From Orbaceae bacterium lpD02 (lineage in GTDB: Bacteria; Pseudomonadota; Gammaproteobacteria; Enterobacterales; Orbaceae): a DNA stretch of 64,000 nucleotides. The notes beneath the pieces were generated by a model that searched no databases, was not told where the DNA came from, and saw nothing but the letters and a program-made list of their open reading frames with translations. Positions 45,118 to 52,430 of this stretch are shown here, in pieces. Location: NCBI GenBank assembly GCA_036251875.1, contig CP133960.1, forward strand, positions 1,470,258 to 1,534,257, written 5' to 3'. The position numbers and the translations under genes were made by a program. How positions within the stretch are numbered: the first letter of the stretch is position 1; each line of letters begins with the position of its first letter.

Positions 45118-45620
45118 AATAGTCGTTCCTTTTCTCTTCGAATGATTAAACCATTTAATAGTTTGCCATTTGATTTATTCCAACGAGGTAATTCGTTACA
45201 TGCTTTTTGATATTCAGCGCGATTAAGATATCCATACATCGTTGAAACTCTCATTTTGGAACAGCCGACATTAAAGGTAATTGATACAGCAGCATCAAAA
45301 ATAGATTGTGACAGTTTTTTACCATTAGCATATTGATTAACGCACTGCTCCGCGCTTTTAATATCGTTCACCCAGCGCCGTGCAATTTCATCATCAGAGT
45401 ATTTACGCGGCTGTATTTCCCCAGTTGTGGAACCAATACCTATCGTTAAAATACCTGCTGGACAGTGATAAGGTTGATTGATACATGATTCTGCATCGCC
45501 AATAAGCTCAAGCCCTGCACGACTAATTCGAATATCATTGGTATAATCATTTAACACGATGCCAATTATGACTGAGACACTACAAATCGCGCCGGTTGCG
45601 ATCTTGGCTATATTTGGCAT
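45096..45620 (-). CDS. SAR-type endolysin (GH24 lysozyme)
   Basis: A 174-residue phage lysozyme that hydrolyses peptidoglycan glycan strands. The catalytic triad has the E-8-C-5-T spacing (Glu44, Cys53, Thr59, in DAESCINQPYHCPAGILTIGIGST). The N-terminus carries a single Ala/Gly/Ser-rich hydrophobic segment (about residues 5-23) without a clear cleavage site, as in signal-anchor-release endolysins such as R21. It overlaps the holin by 41 bp and has an AGGGA SD. Confidence 0.9.
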   Translation of the reverse strand: MPNIAKIATGAICSVSVIIGIVLNDYTNDIRISRAGLELIGDAESCINQPYHCPAGILTIGIGSTTGEIQPRKYSDDEIARRWVNDIKSAEQCVNQYANGKKLSQSIFDAAVSITFNVGCSKMRVSTMYGYLNRAEYQKACNELPRWNKSNGKLLNGLIIRREKERLLCLIDLS

Positions 45621-45804
45621 AGTAATCTTCCCTTAGCTTCTTTTTGTGTAAAAAATCTCGTCTTCTATATAGCCAGTTAATTATGAATGTTACAATTGAT
45701 AGTAATATGCCAATAATTACAGCGATATCATTAAGGCTTAAGGCTCCCAAGAGAGTACACAATGCCCCCCAAAAATAAGAGATTGGAGATGAATATTTGT
45801 CCAT
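45580..45804 (-). CDS. Class II-like holin/pinholin
   Basis: A 74-residue protein with two hydrophobic helices (about residues 8-24 and 28-46) and a strongly basic tail (WLYRRRDFLHKKKLRED). This is the size and topology of two-helix S21-type holins that work with SAR endolysins. I use the ATG at 45804 because MDKYSSPISYFW begins like that family; the frame extends 22 codons upstream. It is the first gene after the late promoter and terminators. Confidence 0.8.
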   Translation of the reverse strand: MDKYSSPISYFWGALCTLLGALSLNDIAVIIGILLSIVTFIINWLYRRRDFLHKKKLREDYYAKYSQDRNRRDL

Positions 45805-45908
45805 AATAAAGCCATAAATAGAAGTTAATAGAAAGGAGTTAACGCGGCTCTTATGTATAAAAGTACACATATCTATTATTTATCCGCGAACTCCTGTATT
45901 TCAGTAAT

Positions 45909-45963
45909 AAAAAAGCCCCGATAATATGATCGGGGCTAATAAAAAACCACTGTTAAGGTGGTT
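45909..45963 (-). terminator. Tandem terminators at the head of the late operon (tR'-like)
   Basis: Two hairpins follow the late promoter on the minus strand. The first is AACCAC/GTGGTT (45963-45941) with T6. The second is AGCCCCGAT/ATCGGGGCT (45937-45909) with T6. They start about 20 nt after the predicted transcription start. This resembles lambda tR', where basal transcription stops unless Q modifies polymerase. Confidence 0.85.
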
Positions 45964-45988
45964 ATATACAATTTGTCACTATGGGATA

Positions 45989-46022
45989 ATAATATCATGC
46001 GCCGTCCCAAAAGTCAACTTTT
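45989..46022 (-). promoter_or_regulatory. Late promoter (pR'-like) with repressor operator
   Basis: On the minus strand TTGACT (46017-46012), a 17-bp spacer and TATTAT (45994-45989) form a near-consensus sigma-70 promoter with an extended -10 (TGA before the hexamer). Its -35 lies inside the inverted repeat AAAAGT-CA-ACTTTT (46009-46022), a close match to the operator beside the repressor gene. The promoter sits immediately after the Q-like gene, as pR' does in lambda. Confidence 0.75.
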
Positions 46023-46028
46023 ATTTAA

Positions 46029-46514
46029 TTAAAAGGTAATTAAAGTTAACTTTTGTTTTAATATACTCTCTGTAATATATTGCTCGGCTTGCTTTTTTCG
46101 GTTGGATACCGTTGATTTAGGTAAATTTAGTAGCTCACTAATTTCTCGAATGGTTAACTTTTGACTCCAATCATAACCATCAATAACTAAATCAATGCCC
46201 TTATAATAAGCTTCGATAATAGCATATTGCTGTTGTTGTTTTGGGGATAATGAATTTTTCATTTTCAATATAATAGTATCAATCAAATCAATATCTTGCT
46301 CAATAAAAATAGTATTTTTATCAGTTTTAAAGTTAGTAACAAAAGCGCTATGACGCTTAAATCCACAACGGCTAATATAACGATGATAGTCACCCCACAT
46401 GGCGAGTAAATCAATAATATAAGTAGGTGGTTTTGTGAAATTTCCCTCAATATTAGAAAGCTCGATAGAACTATTATTTGCAGGGGTAATTAATTCATAA
46501 TATTGTTCATTCAT
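46029..46514 (-). CDS. Antitermination protein Q-like late activator
   Basis: A 161-residue protein. The segment YIIDLLAMWGDYHRYISRCGF, a middle acidic region and a C-terminal HTH (LTIREISELLNLPKSTVSNRKKQAEQYI) follow the layout of Phage_antitermQ proteins, which let polymerase pass terminators after the late promoter. Position agrees: it is divergent from the repressor and directly upstream of a promoter with tandem terminators. A perfect AAAGTTAACTTT copy lies in its last codons (46042-46053). An alternative is a conventional HTH activator of the late promoter. Confidence 0.7.
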   Translation of the reverse strand: MNEQYYELITPANNSSIELSNIEGNFTKPPTYIIDLLAMWGDYHRYISRCGFKRHSAFVTNFKTDKNTIFIEQDIDLIDTIILKMKNSLSPKQQQQYAIIEAYYKGIDLVIDGYDWSQKLTIREISELLNLPKSTVSNRKKQAEQYITESILKQKLTLITF

Positions 46515-46576
46515 TGTCTATAACATCCTCATATTATTGATTGTGTCATGCTAATAAAGTTAAAAGCAAGACTTTA

Positions 46577-46650
46577 GTTAACTTAATAATAATTAAAGTT
46601 AACTTTCAAGTCAATTTATATTTACCTTGAATGAGTTAATATAAGTTAAC
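46577..46650. promoter_or_regulatory. Operator region and Q promoter between Q and the repressor gene
   Basis: On the minus strand TTGACT (46614-46609), 17 bp, TATTAT (46591-46586) forms a promoter for the Q-like gene with hexamers identical to those of the late promoter. The perfect palindrome AAAGTTAACTTT (46595-46606) fills its spacer. Further GTTAAC cores lie at 46577-46582 and 46645-46650, the latter near the presumed start of repressor transcription. The repressor probably binds these sites to keep Q off and to control itself. Confidence 0.75.
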
Positions 46651-46671
46651 ACTAATAATGGAGAGTAAGTC

Positions 46672-47355
46672 ATGTTAGGCAACAGAATTAAGCAAGCAAG
46701 GCTTGCTGCGGGATTAACCCAACCCGATATAGCCCAAAAGCTATCGATTTCGAAAGCGGCCGTGTCTAAGTGGGAAAAAGGCGAAAATATACCGAAAGAA
46801 CTTGACCTTCTGGCAAAACTATTACGCGTTAATCTGCACTGGCTTAGAACGGGTAAAGGCGAGATGTTAGTGCAAGACATTAGGTTGAATGAAATGAAAA
46901 CAATGCAGGTTGATGAATGGGATGATACAACGCCACTTCATAGTGATGAAGTTGAGGTACCTTATTATAAATCAATAGAATTAGCCGCTGGCGCTGGCGC
47001 AACAGCCGAAGTTGATTATAATGGTTATAAATTGCGATTTGGTAAGCGTTTTTTCCGTCGCAAAGGCGTCCAAAAAGAGAATGTGATCTGCTTTCCCGCT
47101 AGAGGCAACTCAATGGAACCCATTATCCCAAATGGAGCTACTGTTGCGGTTGATACAGCTAAAAAAGAGATCATCGATGGCGATATTTATGCCATTTGCC
47201 AAGATGGTTTATGCCGTTTAAAGCGATTGTACTTGATCCCACATCATCAAATTCGCATCAATTCATTTAACTCAGACGAGCACCCTGATGAAATTGCAGA
47301 CTTAAACCATGTTGATATTATTGGTCGCGTGTTCCACTGCTCATTTGAATTATAA
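46672..47355 (+). CDS. CI-like phage repressor with self-cleavage domain
   Basis: A 227-residue SOS-cleavable repressor. An N-terminal HTH (LTQPDIAQKLSISKAAVSKWEKG, residues 15-37) joins a peptidase S24 domain with the catalytic serine in ARGNSMEP (Ser147) and lysine in CRLKRLY (Lys184), 37 residues apart. An Ala-Gly scissile pair lies in ELAAGAGA (about residues 106-109). RecA-stimulated cleavage is therefore expected to induce the locus after DNA damage. SD GGAGAG precedes the ATG. It is the only plus-strand gene of the locus. Confidence 0.92.
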   Translation: MLGNRIKQARLAAGLTQPDIAQKLSISKAAVSKWEKGENIPKELDLLAKLLRVNLHWLRTGKGEMLVQDIRLNEMKTMQVDEWDDTTPLHSDEVEVPYYKSIELAAGAGATAEVDYNGYKLRFGKRFFRRKGVQKENVICFPARGNSMEPIIPNGATVAVDTAKKEIIDGDIYAICQDGLCRLKRLYLIPHHQIRINSFNSDEHPDEIADLNHVDIIGRVFHCSFEL

Positions 47356-47378
47356 ATAATATAAATAAATTTTTTATC

Positions 47379-47412
47379 TAACGAAGGTTAAATTGATATC
47401 TAACCTTCGTTA
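47379..47412 (+). terminator. Hairpin after the repressor gene
   Basis: TAACGAAGGTTA and TAACCTTCGTTA form a perfect 12-bp stem with a 10-nt loop, 24 bp after the repressor stop. No T-tract follows, so it may be a weak or Rho-assisted terminator. It also marks the right edge of the phage-derived locus. Confidence 0.55.
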
Positions 47413-47492
47413 AAATGAGAAATCCGTAGATATTTTATCGCTAATCACTGTTATGATATTATCCTTTTCTATCTAATTTAATTTGACTAATT

Positions 47493-47861
47493 ATGAATCG
47501 ATTTTTTTTAGCATTCGCTGGTTTTTTCGGCTTAACGGGAATCATCTTTGGCTCGTTATCATCGCATGCTCTCACTCATGTATTGACAAATGATCAACTC
47601 GATATTTTTAGACTTGGCATACAATATCAAATGTACCATACGCTTGCTTTATTTGCGGTTGCTGTTTGGCTTAATCACCAGAAAAACCTATTTTTGACCA
47701 TCGCGGGTTGGTTATTTGCGTTTGGTATTCTCTTTTTTAGCGGTACAATGTATTGCATTACTTATTTTGACTTACCTAATATTGGCACAGCACCGATCGG
47801 AGGCTGTTCATTCATATTAGGTTGGCTGTTATTAATTATTGCGGCATGTAAATATGATTAG
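47493..47861 (+). CDS. DUF423 membrane protein (YgdD-like)
   Basis: A 122-residue inner-membrane protein with four predicted helices and the DUF423 pattern: MNRFFLAFAGFFGLTGIIFGSLSSHAL, FRLGIQYQMYHTLALF, FAFGILFFSGTMYC and TAPIGGCSFILGWLLL. E. coli YgdD belongs to this family; its function is unknown. It is an ordinary chromosomal gene and marks the right flank of the tail locus. Confidence 0.85.
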   Translation: MNRFFLAFAGFFGLTGIIFGSLSSHALTHVLTNDQLDIFRLGIQYQMYHTLALFAVAVWLNHQKNLFLTIAGWLFAFGILFFSGTMYCITYFDLPNIGTAPIGGCSFILGWLLLIIAACKYD

Positions 47862-47889
47862 GGAAGTACAAAAATATTTGTACTTCCCT
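47860..47889. terminator. Bidirectional hairpin between the DUF423 gene and the S24-like repressor
   Basis: AGGGAAGTACAAA and TTTGTACTTCCCT form a 13-bp perfect stem with a 4-nt loop, right at the stop codon of the DUF423 gene. It lies between convergent genes. There is no long T-tract. Confidence 0.65.
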
Positions 47890-47968
47890 GATAAAGTATA
47901 AATGACAGGTATGTTAATTATTAGATTTAATTTTATAGATTAATCAACCAACCGATTGAATAAGACAA

Positions 47969-48646
47969 TTAAATATCATTAATGACTTGTACGACAATAC
48001 CAATAACGTCGTATTGTCCAAAATCATTTTTGTGAACCTCTAACGTTTGAGCACTATTATTGTTCTGTAGTAACCAGCCATTGATGGTTAAATGAATGCG
48101 CCTTAATAGTGTCATATCGCCATATTCAACTAGATAAATGCCACCATCAACTATATTTCGAGTGCTGGTATCGATAATTAAACCATTATTATTTTTAATT
48201 TCAGGCTCCATTAAATTACCTTTAGCCCAATAAATAATCATATCTGCAGGATTTAATCCTCGATAAGCTAGCCACCCTGCTAAAACGGGATAATTCATCA
48301 CTGGGGGTGAATCTCGAACATATTTTTGAGTTTTTGCTTCTTCAACGCTTGGCATTTGTTTGCTATAGACTGGTATGCGGTGTATTTTTTCATTATAAAC
48401 AGTTTCATCAGAATTAGACTCAATTTCTTCAAGAGAATATCCGGTTGCAAGCCAATTAAAGGATGCCCCACAGTTTTCAGCGATGATCCCCAAACGACTC
48501 AAAGAAGGGTAGGTTTTTCCTGATAAATAATCTCGAATTACCGTCTCAGACATGCCACACTTTCTTGCAAAAGAAGGAACAGATTCACCTTGTATCGACG
48601 CTAATAATCTATCCTTAAAAAATTGTATTTTTTCATTTTTTGACAT
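47969..48646 (-). CDS. HTH/S24-fold repressor with degenerate catalytic site
   Basis: A 225-residue regulator. Residues about 8-65 form an HTH (SFARKCGMSETVIRDYLSGKTYPSLSRLGIIAENC). Residues 90-225 have the S24/LexA fold. The expected catalytic Ser is Leu145 (AKGNLMEPEI, against GNSMEP in the tail-locus repressor), and the Lys position reads LLRRIHL, so self-cleavage should be lost. It may be a stable repressor or respond to another signal. It is divergent from the pilin operon across 388 bp and may control it. The ATG at 48646 is preferred; the frame extends 22 codons upstream. Confidence 0.8.
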   Translation of the reverse strand: MSKNEKIQFFKDRLLASIQGESVPSFARKCGMSETVIRDYLSGKTYPSLSRLGIIAENCGASFNWLATGYSLEEIESNSDETVYNEKIHRIPVYSKQMPSVEEAKTQKYVRDSPPVMNYPVLAGWLAYRGLNPADMIIYWAKGNLMEPEIKNNNGLIIDTSTRNIVDGGIYLVEYGDMTLLRRIHLTINGWLLQNNNSAQTLEVHKNDFGQYDVIGIVVQVINDI

Positions 48647-49034
48647 AATTATTCCAATAATAAATAAGCTTATAGCACAACATAATTTTGTTGCATCATA
48701 CATCACGATCACTTTAAAAAAAACAAAAGCCTCGCAAAAAAGATGTAAAAAAAATTACATTTCTTTAACGCAATTAATAAATTAAAAAATATTTTTATAA
48801 TTAATTGATATAAAACATATAGTTACCATTTTTCAAAAAATATACAAAAAAAAAATTGCTATGATCCTATTTTTAAATATACTTGCTTTGTCTTTTTTAT
48901 TCTTTGCTTTTTTGCATAAAAAAGGAATATAAAATTCATTTACACTTAATTTTAACTTTTAAATATATTAATTAAAATTAATAAGCAACCAATCAGTTGT
49001 TTATTACTCATTATCACTTTATTAAAGGCATACT
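48647..49034. other. AT-rich intergenic region upstream of the pilin operon
   Basis: 388 bp with no gene. It should hold the promoters of the S24-like repressor (minus) and the pilin operon (plus). A run of ten A lies at 48846-48855. A possible -10 TATATT lies at about 48963-48968 with TTTACA 19 bp before it, and AGG precedes the pilin ATG. No invertible-element repeats were seen. Confidence 0.5.
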
Positions 49035-49643
49035 ATGAAAAAATTATTACTTACAACAACACTTACTTCTTTGCTTTGTGTACCCTTTTCTTATGCAAGC
49101 ACTCCTGATGCAACTGGCGGACAAATAAACTTTTTTGGTACCGTATCTGATGTTTCTTGTACTATTTCTGTCGATGGGCAAGGTAGTGACGCCAGCGTAT
49201 ATTTACCGCCTGTATCTTTAAAAGAAATACAAGCTGCAAAGGCTGATACGTTATTACGCCCAAAATCTTTCATTATTGATGTAACTAATTGCCAAGCTGC
49301 TACTGAAGAGGAAGAAGGAGCAACTAAAACGATTGGTGTTACTTGGACGGGCGGTAATGTCCTATTTGGTGCAACAGGCGTTTCTGCTGGTTATTTAGCA
49401 AATACTGAAGCATCAACTGGTGCCAAAAATGTTCAATTTGCTTTAGCTACTGATAGCGATGCAACATTAAAAAATAAAATAGTACCAGGTAGTAAAACGC
49501 AGCCAGCTGCAGTTGTTGATACAAAAACAGTCGCGGGTGGTTCACGATTTACTTACTACGTAGGTTATGTTTCTTCTGCACCTCAAACAGCAACAGCTGG
49601 TGAAGTGAAAAGCTATGCAACTTATGAGATTACTTATCAGTAA
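49035..49643 (+). CDS. Fimbrial major subunit-like protein (FimA family)
   Basis: A 202-residue exported pilin: signal peptide [22 protein letters not shown], then a FimA-type domain opening [20 protein letters not shown]. Two cysteines (in SDVSCT and VTNCQA) would form the conserved disulfide. The C-terminal YATYEITYQ is the alternating strand with penultimate tyrosine that chaperones bind. It opens an operon with a PapD-like chaperone and an adhesin-like subunit. Confidence 0.9.
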   Translation: MKKLLLTTTLTSLLCVPFSYASTPDATGGQINFFGTVSDVSCTISVDGQGSDASVYLPPVSLKEIQAAKADTLLRPKSFIIDVTNCQAATEEEEGATKTIGVTWTGGNVLFGATGVSAGYLANTEASTGAKNVQFALATDSDATLKNKIVPGSKTQPAAVVDTKTVAGGSRFTYYVGYVSSAPQTATAGEVKSYATYEITYQ

Positions 49644-49715
49644 TTAAGTATAGAAAGATATAAATACTCAAAATATAAAGCGATAGGATCGCTACCGCTT
49701 TATATGGGATTAATT

Positions 49716-50408
49716 ATGAAAGCGTTTACATTAATTTTTGCTCTACTTTTTAGTTTTTATTCATTAGCCGGCAATATTATTATTAATGGTACACGCTTCA
49801 TTTTTCATGAAAATGCAAAAGAAATCACAATAAACATGATGAATTCAGCTGACAGGCCTGCTGTTGCACAAGTTTGGTTGGATAATGGCGATGAACAAAA
49901 CTCTCCAGAGATGATAACAATACCTTTTCAAATCACACCTCCAGTAGCAAAAATAGAAGCGAAGGGGGGGCAAGCATTGCGTATCAAAATGCTTGATAAA
50001 GAGCACCTTCCAACAGATAGAGAAAGCCTCTGGTGGCTTAATGTTTTAGACATTCCCCCTATGAATACTGATGAAATCAATGCGCTGCAATTAGCGATTA
50101 AATCTCGATTTAAATTTATCTATCGACCAACTAATTTAGGAAAGCCAGAATTAGCAATAAAACAATTAATATTTAAGGCTAATAACAAAGAATTAACCAT
50201 AGAGAATTCAACACCTTTTTATATTACGATTATTAAAATTACTGAAAATAATAAAAAAGCCTATTTAAATAACGAAGCTATTATGCTTGCTCCTAAATCA
50301 ACAGAAACAATCCGACTAAATAAAGCGTTGAGATCTGGAGAGACACTGATAGTTAGCAATATCAACGACTATGGTTCAACTATAGCTAGCAAAATTATTG
50401 TTAAGTAA
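49716..50408 (+). CDS. PapD-like periplasmic fimbrial chaperone
   Basis: A 230-residue chaperone that folds pilins in the periplasm by donor-strand complementation. A signal peptide (MKAFTLIFALLFSFYSLAG) is followed by IIINGTRFIFHENAKEITINMMN, which carries the conserved subunit-anchoring arginine. DRESLWWLNVLDIPP is the family signature, and SRFKFIYRP contains the conserved lysine region. The ATG at 49716 (GGGA SD) is preferred over the frame start at 49704. Its stop overlaps the next frame. Confidence 0.9.
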   Translation: MKAFTLIFALLFSFYSLAGNIIINGTRFIFHENAKEITINMMNSADRPAVAQVWLDNGDEQNSPEMITIPFQITPPVAKIEAKGGQALRIKMLDKEHLPTDRESLWWLNVLDIPPMNTDEINALQLAIKSRFKFIYRPTNLGKPELAIKQLIFKANNKELTIENSTPFYITIIKITENNKKAYLNNEAIMLAPKSTETIRLNKALRSGETLIVSNINDYGSTIASKIIVK

Positions 50409-50425
50409 TGTTTTGCGAGGCTAGA

Positions 50426-50758
50426 GTGATTATAAAAAAACGACAATTAGCAGCGATGAGCATGTTAATAATATGTCCAACTGCTATATTCAATTTAATG
50501 ATTGAAGGTCTATCTATACGCAGATTTAGCGTAAATTTTTTATTACCTCTCGACTGGTTCAAGAAAAAATCAACATTATTATCAAATAACTTATTAAGTC
50601 ATTCAAACTCTAGTTCAAATAGATTCACTATAAATAAAAAATTTGAGCATGAGCATGGAGTAACTCACGGAAAAAATACCGTCAATATTAAGCTACAAAG
50701 CGGACAATATAGTTTCTCATTTGAAAATGATAAAGCAAAATATAAGGCATTTATGTGA
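50426..50758 (+). CDS. Unknown small protein in the usher position of a fimbrial operon
   Basis: A frame of 110 residues from a GTG at 50426 with GCGAGG five bases upstream (116 if started at the ATG at 50408). A basic start and a hydrophobic stretch (MSMLIICPTAIFNLMI) resemble a signal or membrane anchor. The rest (SVNFLLPLDWFKKKST..., HGVTHGKNTVNIKLQSGQYSFSFEND) matches no family I recognise. It lies where the usher gene normally is and ends in ATGTGA, overlapping the GTG of the adhesin gene, which supports translation. It could be an usher remnant or a new component. Confidence 0.5.
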   Translation: MIIKKRQLAAMSMLIICPTAIFNLMIEGLSIRRFSVNFLLPLDWFKKKSTLLSNNLLSHSNSSSNRFTINKKFEHEHGVTHGKNTVNIKLQSGQYSFSFENDKAKYKAFM

Positions 50759-51738
50759 GAAAATTAATAACATTTGCGCTAATTTTTAGCATATTTTTTA
50801 TCAGCCAAGCTTACGCCAGTTGTATAAAACAAAATGTACCTAGTACCAATATTTATACAGATATGGGCCGCGTCATTGTGAGTCCCAATTTGAAAGTCGG
50901 TGATATTATTGCTCAGCAATCATGGCATTTTTCTAGGATAAATCGTGCATTCCTGTGCCAATCAATAGATGATAACTTGGATGGCGAAGTTGTTATGACA
51001 AACCTTTCTGCTTACAACGGTACTATTTTTCAGACTAATATTCCTGGTATAGGAATACAGTTTATGCGTGCAGATAGAATTTATCCTTATACTTTTTCAA
51101 TAAAAAATAACAATACTTATGTGTCAGTTACTGCCGAAAATATTATTGTAACCCTCTATAAAACAGCAGAATATGTTGGTTCAGGAGCGATTGCGCCAGG
51201 GTTATACACAAAATATGGTATTAAGTCTGATGTTAACGGCTCTATTTTAAATACCTACATGAGCCAGAATGGAACGACTATTGTGTCTCCTTCTTGTGTT
51301 GTCGATAGCAGAACCACTCAAGATATTAATTTGGCTTCGATTAATTACAATCAACTTAAGTCAGTCGGCTCAACGGCGGGTGAAATACCTTTATCTATTC
51401 AGCTAAAATGTAGTGGTGGCTCTTCAACCAATACAGGATATAACAATATTAATTTAACATTTTCAGGCTCGCCACCAACAGGAATGAAAAACTCAGATGG
51501 TGTGCTCGCAAATACTAAAACATCATCTGATGCTGCTCAAGGTATAGGTATACAAATATTAGGCAATAATAAAAAGCCTCTAGAATTTAATAAAAAACAA
51601 AAAATTGGACCTCTAGCAAATACTGCTAATCACAACCTTATTACATCAAATTATACTGTTAGCTACTATCGGTATGCAAAGAATATTACAGGGGGAGAGG
51701 TTGAAGCAAAAATGGTATTTAATATTACTTATGATTAG
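50755..51738 (+). CDS. Two-domain fimbrial tip adhesin-like protein
   Basis: A 327-residue exported protein starting at GTG 50755. Signal peptide MRKLITFALIFSIFFISQAYAS; an N-terminal lectin-like domain (about residues 22-170, with Cys23 and Cys68); then a C-terminal pilin domain (PSCVVDSRTTQDINLASINYNQL..., IPLSIQLKCSGG) ending EAKMVFNITYD. This two-domain layout is that of FimH-type tip adhesins. It is translationally coupled to the preceding small gene. The receptor is unknown. Confidence 0.85.
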   Translation: MRKLITFALIFSIFFISQAYASCIKQNVPSTNIYTDMGRVIVSPNLKVGDIIAQQSWHFSRINRAFLCQSIDDNLDGEVVMTNLSAYNGTIFQTNIPGIGIQFMRADRIYPYTFSIKNNNTYVSVTAENIIVTLYKTAEYVGSGAIAPGLYTKYGIKSDVNGSILNTYMSQNGTTIVSPSCVVDSRTTQDINLASINYNQLKSVGSTAGEIPLSIQLKCSGGSSTNTGYNNINLTFSGSPPTGMKNSDGVLANTKTSSDAAQGIGIQILGNNKKPLEFNKKQKIGPLANTANHNLITSNYTVSYYRYAKNITGGEVEAKMVFNITYD

Positions 51739-52154
51739 CTCATAAATAGATAAATAAAATATTATAACCTATTATAAAGTTTGCTAGTGCTATAAGGTTT
51801 TTTAACAATGAGCCATAAATATTGAGCTAAATATAATAAACTAAAATCATACTTAGCTGAGCAAGCCAATGCAATAATTGCTATATTTGGATTGCTATTT
51901 AATACTGTAATAAGTGTTAAAACAAAGTTTTAAGGAAATTAAAAATGCCATCACAGCAAAACTGAGATGGCATATAACGATATATTCTAACATTTATGAT
52001 TATAATTAAAGCAGCATGTGTTAGTCATACTTTTAAGGACCAATCATTGACCTTAGTTTTTCTCTATCACCATACTACGATAAACGTAGTATTCATGGCA
52101 AGTAAAATCTACGATTATCGTAATCTTTGAGAGCATATTGTAGAGAAATCAAAG
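51739..52154. other. Intergenic region after the fimbrial operon
   Basis: 416 bp with no convincing gene. An inverted repeat ATGCCATC (51945-51952) / GATGGCAT (51966-51973) would form a hairpin followed by T-rich sequence on the minus strand. Two 13-bp operator-like palindromes lie at 52076-52088 and 52110-52122, just before the HTH gene, and are listed separately. Confidence 0.5.
52072..52122 (+). promoter_or_regulatory. Twin operators ahead of the small HTH gene
   Basis: TACGATAAACGTA (52076-52088, inside the longer repeat ATACTACG/CGTAGTAT at 52072-52092) and TACGATTATCGTA (52110-52122) share the palindromic form TACGATWAWCGTA, 34 bp apart. They lie 33-80 bp before the HTH gene, a typical autoregulation arrangement. 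Confidence 0.6.
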
Positions 52155-52430
52155 ATGTCAACGCCCCATAAATACCGTGATACATTTTGTAAGAGACTAA
52201 AAAATATCAGGCTGGAACGTGGTTTATCACAAAAAGAACTAGGTAAACTTGCAGGGATTGATGAATTTGTGGCAAGTACTCGAATTAATCGTTATGAGCA
52301 AGGGATCCACGAAGCTGATATTGAAACTGCAGGAAAACTCGCTCAAGCCCTAGCGGTACCCCTTGCTTATTTTTATGCGGACAACGATAAATTAGCAGAA
52401 ATGATTTTACTGTTTGACGAAGATAAATAA
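52155..52430 (+). CDS. Small XRE-type HTH regulator
   Basis: A 91-residue protein that is almost entirely an XRE/Cro HTH domain: CKRLKNIRLERGLSQKELGKLAGIDEFVASTRINRYEQGIHEADIETAGKLAQALAVPLAYFY. No effector domain is present. No partner toxin gene adjoins it. The twin palindromes just upstream suggest that it represses itself. It converges on purL and is probably an accessory gene. Confidence 0.85.
   Translation: MSTPHKYRDTFCKRLKNIRLERGLSQKELGKLAGIDEFVASTRINRYEQGIHEADIETAGKLAQALAVPLAYFYADNDKLAEMILLFDEDK

Noticed and set aside
46611-46880. 89-codon minus-strand frame overlapping the repressor start.
   Set aside because: It is antisense to the repressor HTH region, has no SD and no recognisable domain, so it is a shadow frame.
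30152-47355. Complete inducible prophage.
   Set aside because: Terminase, portal, capsid, head completion, integrase and replication genes are all absent from an otherwise continuous gene set.
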